From Tamarix chinensis (lineage: Eukaryota; Streptophyta; Magnoliopsida; Caryophyllales; Tamaricaceae), in the NCBI GenBank assembly GCA_030549775.1, contig CM060174.1, forward strand, positions 69,985,466-70,049,465: a stretch of DNA of 64,000 bases, written 5' to 3'. How positions within the stretch are numbered: the first letter of the stretch is position 1; every line of letters starts with the position of its first letter. Under the pieces are notes generated by a model. The model did not search any database. It had not been told where the DNA came from and saw only the letters and a program-made list of their open reading frames with translations. The position numbers were made by a program, and so were the translations under genes. Below, piece after piece: positions 48,331 to 59,997 of this stretch.

Positions 48331-48862
48331 TGCATATTATCAATTAGCACCTGCATGGTGATGGTATTTCTTTAATTCACACATATGCATCTAGATGCAC
48401 ATCACTTATAGCAACATCTTAGATTTTTGAAAGTATCCATGTCTTATTTGTGTTGGAATCTTTAGATATTTTTTTATTCTAACATATTCATCAAGTATTG
48501 ATATTAACATGTAATAGTATATTCATCTACCTATAGTGTGTATTATCTTTAAGTACCCATAGCATTGTTTTTATTCAGCTAAATTAGTATTTTTATTTTT
48601 AGTTTCATATAATAGTATCTTAAGATGTTTGTTGGAACATACTTGTCTTGTCTATATTATTACCATTAAATACTTATGATAGTATTTTATCAACATGCCA
48701 TATTATTGTAATATATAAGAATCTAAATGCATTTTTTCTACATGTAGGTACATAATATGTATATACCCAATGGATGTTAGATATTTGTTTCCATAAGAAA
48801 TTTCTATTATTTTATATCTACTTGTTTAAATACCATGGATTATATATATATATATAATTTTT

Positions 48863-48874
48863 AAAATGACTTTT
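48863..48874. repeat. LINE TSD AAAATGACTTTT, left
   Basis: Identical to 50,006-50,017. Confidence 0.85.
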
Positions 48875-50005
48875 TTTCGAAAACAAGAATTTTATATCAT
48901 AATCAAAAATTACAAATGAGATTGTAGAAATGATCTACCCTTCCTATCAAACTAACATACTTTTCCTTTCGACTAGAATGAAAACAAAGAGATGACATAG
49001 TCAATGCAATATTATATGCTACCCCTTTCAAATCCCATTTTCTATTAGAAAAAATACAATCATTCCTAGCGTTCCAAACTTCATAAAGTGCAACAGCATA
49101 AAAACTTGAATAGAATTGGGCAACTCCATCCTTTCTGTGTCTACTTCTAGCCATAGACTTAAATACTCTCTCAATAGAGCCAAATCTGAGTTTGAATCCA
49201 CCTGTCTTTCTTATAGCAGACCAAATCTTCTTCAATTCAACACACTGACATAATAGATGCAGCACAGATTCATTCTGGTTACAGAAACAACATCTCATAT
49301 TGATGGAAGGCAAGAAAGTGTTGATATAATCCTTAGTGGGGAGCTTGGACTGGGCTGCTAACCATAAAATAAATTTATGTTTGGGAGCTGCAATATTAGA
49401 CCAAACAAAACTTCTCCAAGCCACCTTAGGTGCAGAAACTCTAATGGAATCATAAACCTCTACAATAGAATACAAATGATCTCTTTGCCATAGCTAGACA
49501 GCAGGAATGATAACAGAACTGACTGAAAACATTTTCTGCATTAACCCTGAGGTAGTGCAGGGAAAAATGCAAGAAAACAGCTCCTGCCTTTTGATATAAT
49601 ATGCATGCATCAATTTAATCCAAAGAGCATCCATATCTTGATATAAATGCCACAATAATTTACCTACAGCTACTATATTCCATGTAGATAACTCCAAAAG
49701 GCCTAAACCCCCTTCTTTCTTTGGTAAACAAACTACCCTCCATGCCACCAAAGCTTTTTTATGAGTAGAAATCTTACCAGACCAGAGAAAAGCTCTACAC
49801 ATGGCCACCACTTTTGAATAATCTTATTGGGAAAAATAAATATTTGACTCCAAAAATCAGTAATGCCAGAAATGACTAATTGCAAAAGCTGGAGTCGTCC
49901 AGCATATGACAGAAGTCGATTGGCTCAATGTTGCATACAACCAGAAATTTTATGAACCAAGGCCATCATATCTGCTACCTTAAGCCTGGAAGAACTTGTG
50001 AATAT
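48875..50005 (-). mobile_element. 5'-truncated LINE, minus orientation
   Basis: 1.13-kb 3' part of an L1-type LINE flanked by the 12-bp TSD AAAATGACTTTT. The 3' side (left) borders a T-run, the complement of poly(A). The protein starts in the RT (KVADMMALVHKISGCMQ, LLSYAGRLQLLQLVISGITDF) and ends with the zf-RVT domain. Truncation at the 5' side is typical of LINE reverse transcription that stops early. Confidence 0.9.
48903..49811 (-). pseudogene. LINE ORF2 C-terminus (RT thumb plus zf-RVT)
   Basis: Two consecutive minus-strand ORFs. The first, 49,811-49,494, reads CRAFLWSGKISTHKKALVAWRVVCLPKKEGGLGLLELSTWN, standard after the RT core. The second, 49,475-48,903, has AWRSFVWSNIAAPKHKFILWLAAQSKLPTKDYI, then CCFCNQNESVLHLLCQCVELKKIWSAI with the zf-RVT Cys/His pattern, and ALYEVWNARNDCIFSNRKW. 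Only one stop between 49,494 and 49,475 separates them, so this copy is less decayed than the LINE at 20,158. It has no endonuclease or catalytic RT motif, hence cannot move itself. Confidence 0.92.
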
Positions 50006-50017
50006 AAAATGACTTTT
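50006..50017. repeat. LINE TSD AAAATGACTTTT, right
   Basis: Partner of 48,863-48,874. Confidence 0.85.
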
Positions 50018-51210
50018 CTTATTAGCATATTGGATCTTTATTTAATTCTAATTACTGATAGTAAATTGTGTAAATATAAAATCTTTGAATTTTTATTTTA
50101 TAATTTAAATTACCTAATTATATACAAAACAATATTAGGGACCTAATTTTATATAGAACTTATGAAACTATCATAAAATAAAATTTCTCCCAAAGAGTTT
50201 CATTCGTGTTTTAATTTTGCTAAGTTTTCAAGATTGATTTATAAATTAAGGATATTGGTTTCAATAAAAATAAAATAAAATCTTCAAGTTTGCATATTCT
50301 CATATTTGATGCACGGTCTAATTAGCACTTGAACCGGTCATTTCCTTTACCCTTGCCTTTTTAATTCGGCTTTAAGATGCATAAGCTGCATCTATTTTTT
50401 GGGCTTGCGCAACTAGATTCACATCATTTGTAGCAACATCTTAGATTTTTTGAATGTATTCATGTATTTTTTGCATTAAAATATTTAGATATTTATTTAT
50501 AATAGCATCTTCAACAAGTAATGACATATAATATTATTTATCTACCTAGAGTATGTATTCTTTTTATGCACCTATATCATCATATTTTTTCAATCTATAT
50601 TAGAATTTTTTTTCGTTTCATATAATGGCATCTTATTGTGTTTAATAGAATATACTAGCTAGCAATGTCTATTTTATTACCATTAGATGTTTGTGATAAT
50701 ATTTTTATATACATATTATATTACCTTTATCTATAACAATTTAAGTACTAGTATCTTTTCCTTGTATTATCTTTGTGTAACAATCATAGATATATAATAA
50801 ATGAGTGAAATGAATGTTTCTATAGTTACATACATAACATATAGTTATATATAGATGGTAGATGTTACATACTTGTTTCCATAATACATATATATATTAT
50901 TTTTATGTTCACTTCTACGAATATTGTTGTTAGGAATATATTTCACTTTCCAATTGACTTCTTAAGTACTATATTTGTTCTTTATTTAAAACCACTGGTA
51001 AATGTACAATATTTTAAATTTTATTTCATAATTTAAATGACCTAATTTATATAAAAATATGTTGGGGACCCACATTTTTATAAAACTTGTGAAATTATTG
51101 TAAATTTAATTCCCATTAAAGAGTTTAGTTAGTGTTTTAATTTTGTTGAGATTTGAGGATTGATTTCTAAAGCAAAGATATCGGTGTAAGGAAGGAAAAA
51201 TGAAAATTTC

Positions 51211-51900
51211 ATTAAAAAAAAAGATCTCATTTTTCCCTTTCATTTCATACATGTGTATGTCTCCGAAGCAAACTAGGGACAAAAGCAAATAGATAAAAAG
51301 AATTTTGCATTTGTTTCTATAATCATATAAATTAGTTTGAGCTTTCAATGGCACAAATGTTTTGTCATTATTTCTATATAAACATATCTAGTGAAAAATA
51401 CTCTTTATGGTAAGAAATAAAATCCATCCAAATTTTCTAAGCTATTTATAATAGTTTCATTTACCTAGTGAGAGTAATTTCCGCTACCTATTATGGATAG
51501 TTTTATAACCTGAAATATAAATATCCAATAATTATAAAAATGACATAACTTTTTTTTTCTGATACTTAAATTTTACGGTTTTCTAGTAGACTTACACTAG
51601 TTTTTTTTACTCATTGGAGGTAGCCCTCACACTTATTGTGAGTAGTTTCTTAATCTGAAATATAAACACCTAGGGCGCTTTTAGTTTAGAAAAATAATTT
51701 TCTATTTTCCACCTCCAAATTTCTATAGAAAATGAAAAAAAAATTCATGAAAAAATGAGTTCATTTATCCATATCATAAAACTACCTTTTAATTTAAAAA
51801 AAATTTGAAAACATGCTCATCTTCTTCTAGATTGGATGATGGCAACCACTATGATGATGATAATGATGATTACCAACATTATTCATAGTAATATCCTTAT
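51211..51900. other. AT-rich repeat-like DNA
   Basis: No gene. Strings such as CTGAAATATAAAYAYC recur near 51,510 and 51,655, and related text appears at 60,240-60,560 beyond the copia insertion, so the retroelement split an older repeat region. Confidence 0.4.
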
Positions 51901-51904
51901 TAAT

Positions 51905-51908
51905 TTCA

Positions 51909-51949
<41 letters not shown>

Positions 51950-52027
51950 TTTGTTACTAATATTAACAAATTGTTATTATTATTATTATTATAACTATTA
52001 CTATTATTATTATCACCCCTAGCAATG

Positions 52028-52079
<52 letters not shown>

Positions 52080-52668
52080 GTTAATATTGAAAATTTGTAT
52101 AGTAATAATATGATTAATTAAAATAAGAGTAATAATATCAATTACAATAATAATGATATTAATTTTACTATTAATATTAAAAATTAATATTATTCTTATG
52201 AAAAATTACTATAATATTATTTATATATATAGTAGTGATAATATTATTATTTATGTAAGTAATAATAATGTTAATACTTTTAGCATTATTATTTATAATT
52301 TTAATAATAATAATTTCTTTAAAATAGTATAATAAAAACATTATGATTATCATATTTATAATTATTAATAAATATAAAATATCAACATTAATAATAAATT
52401 TATTAATAATAATATTAATATTCATGATGATAATATTACTAACTTTATTATTAATAATATTACTAATTATCATTAATTATAATATTATTATTAATGTTAG
52501 TATTAATAATTAGCATAATATTATTTCATAAATAACAATATCAAACTTAAAACTAATAACAATATTAATATTAAAGTTAATAATAATATTATTATGAATA
52601 TTAATGTTAATATGCATAATAATATAAACAATATTATTAATTATCTTTACAATAATAATAACATCATT
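51905..52668. repeat. AAT/ATT-rich trinucleotide tract
   Basis: Perfect (AAT)n and (ATT)n blocks at about 51,915-51,950 and 52,025-52,080, followed by about 600 bp of degenerate AATAATATTAAT text. The minus-strand ORF over it (Ile/Asn only) is an artefact. The tract resumes as (AAT)n at 59,957-59,995 after the copia element. Confidence 0.9.
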
Positions 52669-52673
52669 AATAT
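52669..52673. repeat. TSD AATAT, left
   Basis: Right partner at 59,865-59,869 is AGTAT (4 of 5). Confidence 0.6.
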
Positions 52674-54585
52674 TGTGGATCTTAAAGGTTAAGCAATATT
52701 ATTATACTTGTTTTCATGATAACAAACGGATCTTGGTAACTAATGTGTTTGCTTAAGTGTGCATGTACAACAATTGACCTATCTCACTTTAAGCATACTC
52801 CCAAGGTGAAAATATGAAAGAGAAATCAAGGTTTCAACTATAAGAAAACAACATACAAAAAAGAACCAAGAGTTGAAGATTAAGGATAATATTTTGCGAG
52901 TCTTAAGTTTCTCAGAAAGAGTTAAACTGAGCAAAGTTCATATTTTAAACAAAAATCTTTAAAACACTTGTTGAAAAATACTTGACTTGATTTCATTTCA
53001 TAAACTCTTTAAGATAATTTTCAAAACAAAATGATTGGCTCCAATCGAAACCAATCGATTGGTCCTCAGATCGATCGATTGGTTCTATTTGAACAAAAGT
53101 GTGGGTTGAGTTAAAATCAAACAGATTGACTAGTGCATAAAGCTAATTGAATGTTTCTCCTAAACTGATAAATTGGTTTGACCAACCAGTCCATGGGCTT
53201 CACTCTTGTTGAAACCCATATGGTCTCTATTTAGACACATCGACTGGTTCCGCCAAACCAATCGACTGATTTGACTAACCAATCTATGGGTTTCACTCTT
53301 GCATAAACGCACTTCATTTCAATTTAAACACATCGACTAGTTTATCCAAACTAATCAAATGTTTTATGAAATCGATCGACTAGTGGGATCAATGAATCCT
53401 TGGATTTCACTATTGCAGCAACCAATTTGTCTCTATTTAAACATATCAACAAGTTTCACCAAACCGATCAACTGTTTTTTTTTTAAACCAATCGAGTGGT
53501 GGGATCAACTAGTTTTTGGATTTCAGACTTGTAGAAACCCATTCTCCTCTGTTTAAACACATTGAATGGTTTCACCAAACTGATTAACTGGTTTGCTAAA
53601 TAGATCGAGTGGTTAAACCAACCTGCCTATGGGTTTCACCATTATAGAAACACATTCTTCTCTGATTAAACATACAAATCGGTTTTCCTAAACTGATTGA
53701 CTCATTTGGTCAAACCAATTGACTAACATAATGAATACATCAACTAGTCTCACCATACCATGTCAATGTTCATATATGCTCTTAAGACCAACTGTACAAT
53801 ATGCATAACCAATCAATTGGTTTGAATAAACTAATTCACTAGTTTATACAACTATAAATTTCTTTTTGGGTCAAAACATAAATAGTTGATTGGTTTGAAT
53901 TTACCAATCGAATGGTCATACAACCGATCGAATGGTTCATCCAAACCGATCGACTGGTCAACATTAAATGCTGATTTTTCTGCCCGTTGGATGAAACAAA
54001 TTTTCTACATTTGTTATCACTACTTTTTAGAACAATTATTGTGAAATTAATCTCTTACTCTCAAATCATTCATTTCCTCAATCAAAATTTTCAAACGTTC
54101 ATAATTTAGAGTTTTTACTGAAAAGTGTTCTTTGTCCACTTCTCTTAGCTAAACTGCTCTCCAATTGTAATATCCCACAGTATAACTAACTAGATTACAT
54201 CTCATCCAAATTTCTACACTTTCATATCTCTTATCTTTGGTGATAAATTTATGTAATCACAACCTCTTCTCAAAAATCTTTTAAAGGGGTAAGTGAGTGT
54301 TTTCCTATCATTCTTGAAAAATTCATATGGTGAGTCTAGAGAAGATAAATAGGAGAATTTGTAAATCACCTCTTAGAGGATCATTGAGATAGTAAGGCTC
54401 ATAAACCAAAAGAAGAGTGATCATCAATAAAAATATATTACTATTTAAAAAATCTAAAAGAGTGAACCTTTTTGTTGTGGATATAAAAAGTAATTTACTC
54501 TTAAACCACTCTACATCGTGTGTTAATTTTTGTTCAGCCATTTCCATTCCATAAAACCCTATTCACCCCCCTAAAGTGTTTTTCA
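52674..54585 (+). repeat. 5' LTR of the Sirevirus-like element
   Basis: 1,912 bp, starts TGTGGATCTTAAAGG and ends GTGTTTTTCA. Between 53,040 and 53,960 it carries about 20 degenerate copies of an ACCRATCGACTGGTTT-type motif, many of which are self-complementary around GATCGAYYGGT. Confidence 0.9.
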
Positions 54586-54586
54586 A

Positions 54587-54600
54587 TTGGTATTAGAGCT
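54587..54600 (+). promoter_or_regulatory. Primer-binding site
   Basis: TTGGTATTAGAGCT, one mismatch from the initiator-Met tRNA complement TGGTATCAGAGC. Confidence 0.8.
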
Positions 54601-54649
54601 TAGTTACTTCTCAAAAGATTCAACAATCCAAGGTGAAAAAGATCCACAA

Positions 54650-56650
54650 GTGGAATGGATTCCATTAGTCTAAATAAAGGCATATCCACCACTAAACCAC
54701 CATTGTTCAATGGAGTGAAGTTTGCATACTAAAAGAATCGATTGATGTTCTTCATCATATATCAAAACTACGAGATGTGTTCAATAGTCATTAATGGGTC
54801 AATTAAGATCACAAAGGAGGTCAATGCTGAACTTGCAGAAAAGATAAGGGATGAGCTTACATATGCAAAAAAGAGAAGGCTAACTTTCAACTATAAATCC
54901 ATCATAGTTCTAAAATGTAGACTTGGTGAATGAGAGTATCGCCGAATTTAATCATGCTCAACTACAAAGGACATATGAGATAATCTCATCCTCACCCATG
55001 AACGGACTTAATAGGTAAAGAATCAAAGGATCACCCTTCACACTAGAGAGTATGAAATCATTAGCATGAAGAAAGGTGAAAGTATCAACAATCTAAGCAA
55101 CCGCTTCACCTCCATTGTCAACAATCTCAAGGCCTTGGGGAAAGAAATCACTAAAGAAGAGAAAATAAGAAATATCTTGCAAGTTCTTAAAAAATAATGG
55201 ATCCCCAAGGTAACCGTTATTGAAGAAGCCAAATATTTGAGCAAAATGATGATTGAAGAGCTCTTTGATATTCTTAAAAAAGAATGGATCCCCAAGGTAA
55301 CTGTGATTGAAGAAGCCAAATATTTGAGCAAAATGATGATTGAAGAGCTCTTTGATAATCTTATGGTTCATGAATCAAAAATGGAAGATGTTTTGGAAGA
55401 AATAAAGAAGCCTCTAGCACTAAAAGCCTTGACATCTTTCATACAACAAGATACAACTGAAAATCTTGGTGAAAAGGAAGGAGATGAAGGAGAAGAACCT
55501 ATCATGAATGATGAAGAAGTAACCTTCATAACCACTTAATTCAAGAGTTTTATCCAATCAAGATAAAATAAAAATCAAAGATCATCCTTAAGCAACCAAA
55601 GGAAGCCTAGAGAAGCCAACATGGATGACAAGATCAAATGGCACAACTAGGGAAAAGCCAGGCATGACATCCATGACTGCTATGAGTATAGAAATGAAAT
55701 CTCTAACCTAATGGTGAGGAAAACAAGGAACACAAGCAACCACAAAGGAAGATAAGAGCCAAGAATATCCATGGCTGCCTTTAGGGAAAGCGCAGGTGAA
55801 TTCTCCAAAGACGATAAAGAAGTTGTCAACCTTTGTTTCATAACTCTAGGAGGGGAATCATCAATATCTACCTCACCCACAAGCTTTGATGATGAAGAAA
55901 ACATCGATGAGGTATAATCTAATTTACTATACTCTTATGATGACATATTATGTGTTTTACATGATTCATTACATGACAATGCAAAACTAACTAAATAAAA
56001 AGAATACATGAAGAATCTACTTGATCACTTAAATGACCAACACACTCTTACATTAAATGAAAATGTTCTTCTTGAATCTCACATGACTAAAGTAGAAAAT
56101 AAAATCATTGAATTCAATGAATATAAGGAATATATTTGCTATGATCACTAGGTTAATATAGATAAATTCCAATCCAAAATAATGGAACTACAAGAAAAAT
56201 GTGATAAATTTGTAAAAATTGCATTTGCCTTCACAAATGGTGAAGAAGTCTTAAACATATTGTTAGGTACTCAATAGTACTATAAGGATCGTGAGGAATT
56301 AGGCTATGGAAATAAAAAAATGTAATTAAACACCAAACACTAAATAATTTCTTTATGAGAGCCTCAAAAGATCATCAATTGAATGCTTCCCCTGCATCAA
56401 GTAACGATACTATATGTGGAAAAGATGGCCACTCAACTACAATATGTAGGTATGCACAAAATTTGAGATTCACTTCTACCTATAAGAAAAGAACTTTGTG
56501 CAAAATGTGTGGTAAACCAGATCACATTGCTTCATCATTAAAGTTCACAAAGCATACCAAAGTGACTTCAAAATTCAAGCAGGTGTGGGTACCTAAGGTG
56601 ACCATTTCTCATGAATTAGATACTAACCCAGTAAGGATTCATTAAAAGGG
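54650..56650 (+). pseudogene. Copia gag pseudogene with zinc knuckle
   Basis: N-terminal capsid part near 54,715 reads GVKFAY..KNRLMFFIIYQNYEMCSIVINGSIKITKEVNAELAEKIRDELTYAKKRRLTFNYKSI. The middle contains a 29-codon segment (WIPKVTVIEEAKYLSKMM, then IEELFDILKKE) repeated twice in frame. The C-terminal ORF at 56,355-56,645 has CGKDGHSTTICRY and a knuckle CKMCGKPDHIASSLK in which the last Cys is replaced. Then comes KQVWVPKV, a sequence usual near the protease in Sireviruses. Stops and frameshifts separate the parts, so no complete Gag can be made. Confidence 0.8.
55186..55359 (+). repeat. 87-bp in-frame tandem duplication within gag
   Basis: Units 55,186-55,272 and 55,273-55,359, each beginning CTTAAAAAATAATGG or CTTAAAAAAGAATGG. 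They are nearly identical, and 87 bp is exactly 29 codons. The expected ancestral gag would have one copy. Confidence 0.92.
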
Positions 56651-56699
56651 TACCTAAAATAGGATATTTGTGCTTACAAGTATACTTCAAAGTTAATAC

Positions 56700-56790
56700 A
56701 AAAAGCCAAAAATGGTTACTAGATAGTGTATGCTCAAGACACATGATGGGTGATTGAATTATGTTCTCTGAGCTAACTTTATATGATGGA
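56700..56790 (+). pseudogene. Copia protease stub
   Basis: Reads QKWLLDSVCSRHMMGD, then a stop. The retroviral-type aspartic protease motif is DSGCSRHMTGD; here the Gly after Asp-Ser is Val and the following Thr is Met. The pol text stops here; nothing of integrase, RT or RNase H follows. Confidence 0.8.
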
Positions 56791-57938
56791 CACATGACGA
56801 GATATCAGATGAGCATGGATGGCCAAACGCTCAAAGTTGCACCTAAGGCTCTTACCTCACTCCACTGCACCAGTCGCCTTTACACACCATCTACACCACA
56901 ATCCTCCTAGCCTGCTGTAGTTGATCTCCCACGGTCATCAAATGATCCTCTCGCTCTAAAAAATATTCCACTCTCATCCGCAAGGGAACCGTTTACATCC
57001 ACCTCTTCCCCTTACACCTCCCATACACCACATGTTCCTCCTTCCTCAAGTCGTGTGACACTTAATAGTGTCCACAATCTCCTTCTCCAGGTCATTGTGC
57101 TTACCTCCATGGAATAATGGCAGAAAACCATGGAGATAGATTTGCATGCAATTCAATCTCAATTTCATTCTGACTTCATGCCACATCATCAAGATTGCAT
57201 GGACACTCCTCTTAGCGATGCTTCTATCTACGCTAACCATAACCCTACCCCTATAATACTACCATTGAAACTACTCATTCTATGGATCTTGTCCTTGATG
57301 CATCCCTTGTTGAGGCCTTAAGGATTAGACATGTTGTAGTTGAATCAGCTGACTCTAAGGTAACTACCAGTGACAAAACATAAGCTCAGCCCAAGTCTAA
57401 TAGCACTACTTTAGCTTCATCAGCATCATCCACCTCCCGTCCTTTGTGACCAAGACTTGTCATTCCTTAGTCTCAATATATTTTAGTATTAGCTTAGTCT
57501 ATTTTTGGTAATGCTTGTGTAGCTTTTATATATTTTATCTCATATATAAATAAATTCCAATTATTAATCAGAACTCTTTTTTTTTGCTCTATTCTCTATC
57601 TATCATCTCTGCATGCATAATCATGTTGCTTGTTTTTTCATCCTTATATGAACGCACACACCTTCAAGGTTTCATCTATGTCTTGGTCAAGGGGAGTATT
57701 CTTATTTAATTTATTCTCCACACTTGTTAAGGATGAGTTCTCACTCCCCGCCAAGCCATTTTTTTTTCTTGTTTATTTGCCTTCAGAATCCTTCTTCTTC
57801 CCACCTTTTGCTAATGTATATAAGGGGGAAAGAATCTAAGAAGTTTGGATTAAAAGTGAAAAAATGGTAAATGTTTGTTTACCATCCATTCATTACTCTT
57901 TCACATTTACAAATACACACTTTTTGTTTTTCATCATC
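56791..57938 (+). other. Pol-replaced region of the Sirevirus-like element
   Basis: Codes, in broken frames, for a Ser/Thr/Pro-rich segment (SLHCTSRLYTPSTPQS, STSSPYTSHTPHVPPSSSR) followed by TMEIDLHAIQSQFHSDFMPHH. Such text, with coiled-coil-like Gln/Leu spacing, occurs in extra ORFs near the 3' LTR of some Sireviruses. The identity is a guess; the direct join of protease stub to this shows that most of pol has been deleted. Confidence 0.5.
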
Positions 57939-57951
57939 AAAAGGGGGGATA
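57939..57951 (+). promoter_or_regulatory. Polypurine tract
   Basis: AAAAGGGGGGATA directly upstream of the 3' LTR. Confidence 0.85.
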
Positions 57952-57952
57952 T

Positions 57953-59864
57953 TGTTCACATAAAAGGTTAAGCATTGTCATTATACTTATTTTGATGATA
58001 ACAAAAGGATCTTGATAACTAATGCCTTTTATTAAGTGTGCATGTACAACAATTGACCTATCTCACTCTAAGCATACTCTAAAGGTGAAAATATAAAAGA
58101 GTAATCAAGGTTCCAAGTATAAGAAAACAACACATTAAAAAGAACCATGACTTGAAGATTAAGGATAATATTTTGTGAGACTTAGGTTTCTTATAAAGAG
58201 TTAAGTTGAAAAAAGTTCATATTTCAAACAAAACTCTTTAAAACACTGTGTTAAAAAATACTTGACTTGATTTCATTTCATAAAATCTTTAAAAAAAATT
58301 TCATAACAAGATGATATGTTCCGATTGGAATGAGTCGATTGGTCCTCAGACCGATGGACTTGTTCTATTTGAATAAATGTATGTGTTGAGTTAAACTCAG
58401 ACTAATCAACTCGTGGATAAAACTAATTGACTAGTTCTATCAAACTTATCAAGTGCTTTAACCAACCAGTCCATGGAATTCACTATTGTATAAACCTATT
58501 TCATCTCTATTTAAACCCATTAACTAGTTCTTCCAAACCGATGAGCTTGTTTGAAAATCAATTAACTAGTTTGACCAACTAGTCCATGGATTTCATTCTT
58601 ATAAAAAACCCATTTCGTATTTGTTGAAATAAATTGAATGGTTTTGCCAAACTGATCGATTGTTTTCCAAAACATATCAACTGGTGGGATCAACTAGTCC
58701 ATAGGTTTCACTCTTGCAGAAATCCATTCATCTCTATTGAAGCACATCGATTGGTTTTTCCAAACCAATCAATTATTATCAACCATTCCATATGTTTCAC
58801 TCTTGAAAAACCCATTCATATCTATTTAAACACATCGAATATTTTCCCCAAACCGATCAACTAGTTTGCTAAACTAATCAAGTGGTTAAACCAACCAGTC
58901 TATAGGTTTCACTCTTGCTGAAACACATTATTCTTTACTTAAACACATCGACCAGTTTCACTCACCATACCATGTCACAACTCACATATGATATTAAGAC
59001 CAACTATACACTATGAATAACCAAACAACTTGTTTGAATAAACCAATTGATTGGTTTACACATTAGTAAATTTCTTATTTGGTTGAAACATAAGTAGTCA
59101 ACCAATTTGAAAATACCAATTGACTAGTCGTACAACCGATCGACTGGTTCATCCGAATCGATTAAGTGGTCAACATTAAATGTTGATTTTCTACTCGTTG
59201 GGAAAAATAACTTTTTATGAATTTGTATCTAATAGCTATACTACAAGGAAAACCCTTATAAATAAGGTTCCTCTTCATTTATTACAACTAAATTTTAGAA
59301 CATTGATTGTGCAATTAATCTCTTACTCTCAAATCATTCAAATGCTCACTCCAAATTTCCAAACCTTCATAATTTAGAGTTTTTTTTATTAAAAAGTGTT
59401 CTTTGCCCACTTTTCTTAGTTAGAACTGCTCTCCAAATGTAATATCCCACATTACATCTAGCTAGATTACATCTTATCCAACGTTCTACACTTTCATATC
59501 TTGTATCTTTTGTGAGAACTATCTATAATCACAACCTCCTCTTAAAAATCTTTTAAAGGGGTTAATGAGTGTTTGCCTATCAATCTTGAGAGATTAAAAT
59601 GGTTAATCTAGAGAAGATAAATAGGTGAAGTTTTAAATCATCTTTTTACAGAGTCACTATCATAGTAAGGCTCAAAAATCAAGAGAAGATTGATCATCAA
59701 TAAAAGCACGTCACTATTTCAAAAATCTAAAAGGGAGAACCTTTTGGTAGTGGATGTAATGAAAAACTTTACTCTTGAACCACTCTACATCCTATGTTAA
59801 TTTTAACTTAGTCATTTCCATTCCATAAAAACCCTATTCACCCCCTCCTCTAGAGTGTTTTTCA
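57953..59864 (+). repeat. 3' LTR of the Sirevirus-like element
   Basis: 1,912 bp, starts TGTTCACATAAAAGG and ends GTGTTTTTCA; pairs with 52674-54585. The ACCGATCGACTGGT-type array is at 58,320-59,180. Confidence 0.9.
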
Positions 59865-59869
59865 AGTAT
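59865..59869. repeat. TSD AGTAT, right
   Basis: Partner of AATAT at 52,669-52,673. Confidence 0.6.
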
Positions 59870-59956
59870 TTTTTATTAACATCAGTATTGTTAAATATTA
59901 ATAAAATTAACAAATTATTATTGTTTAAAAAAATTATAAGTATTTTAATGATAATG

Positions 59957-59958
59957 AA

Positions 59959-59995
<37 letters not shown>

Positions 59996-59997
59996 TC
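59957..59997. repeat. (AAT)n microsatellite
   Basis: Uninterrupted AATAATAAT run, the right-hand rest of the tract split by the copia insertion. Confidence 0.9.

Larger units (their letters stand above)
48330..51210. repeat. Two-copy ~880-bp tandem duplication, first copy split by a LINE
   Basis: Copy A (48,330-50,310, without the LINE) and copy B (50,310-51,210) share the same order of landmarks: GCAACATCTTAGATTTTT (48,411/50,433), ATCTACCTAKAGTRTGTATT, TACTTGTTTCCATAA, then TTTTATTTTATAATTTAAAT and GAGTTTMRTTMGTGTTTTAATTTTG. The landmark offset is 2,022 bp; minus the 1,143-bp LINE with TSD it is about 879 bp. Function unknown; noncoding. Confidence 0.75.
52674..59864 (+). mobile_element. 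Copia element, Sirevirus-like, internally deleted
   Basis: LTRs at 52674-54585 and 57953-59864 are both 1,912 bp and clearly homologous. A TTGGTATTAGAGCT primer-binding site follows the 5' LTR and an AAAAGGGGGGATA polypurine tract precedes the 3' LTR. The interior holds a gag with a zinc knuckle and the first part of the protease, but no integrase, RT or RNase H. The gag pattern (WKNRL, KITKEV, NGLNR, VTVIEEAKYLSKMMIEEL, CKMCGKPDHI, KQVWVPK) resembles Sirevirus Gag; that lineage call is inference. It would depend on another copy for mobility. Confidence 0.85.

Noticed and set aside
52177..52473. 98-residue minus-strand ORF of almost only Ile and Asn
   Set aside because: Direct translation of the ATT/AAT tract.
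55038..55371. Two minus-strand ORFs with internal repeats
   Set aside because: Shadows of the duplicated gag segment on the plus strand.
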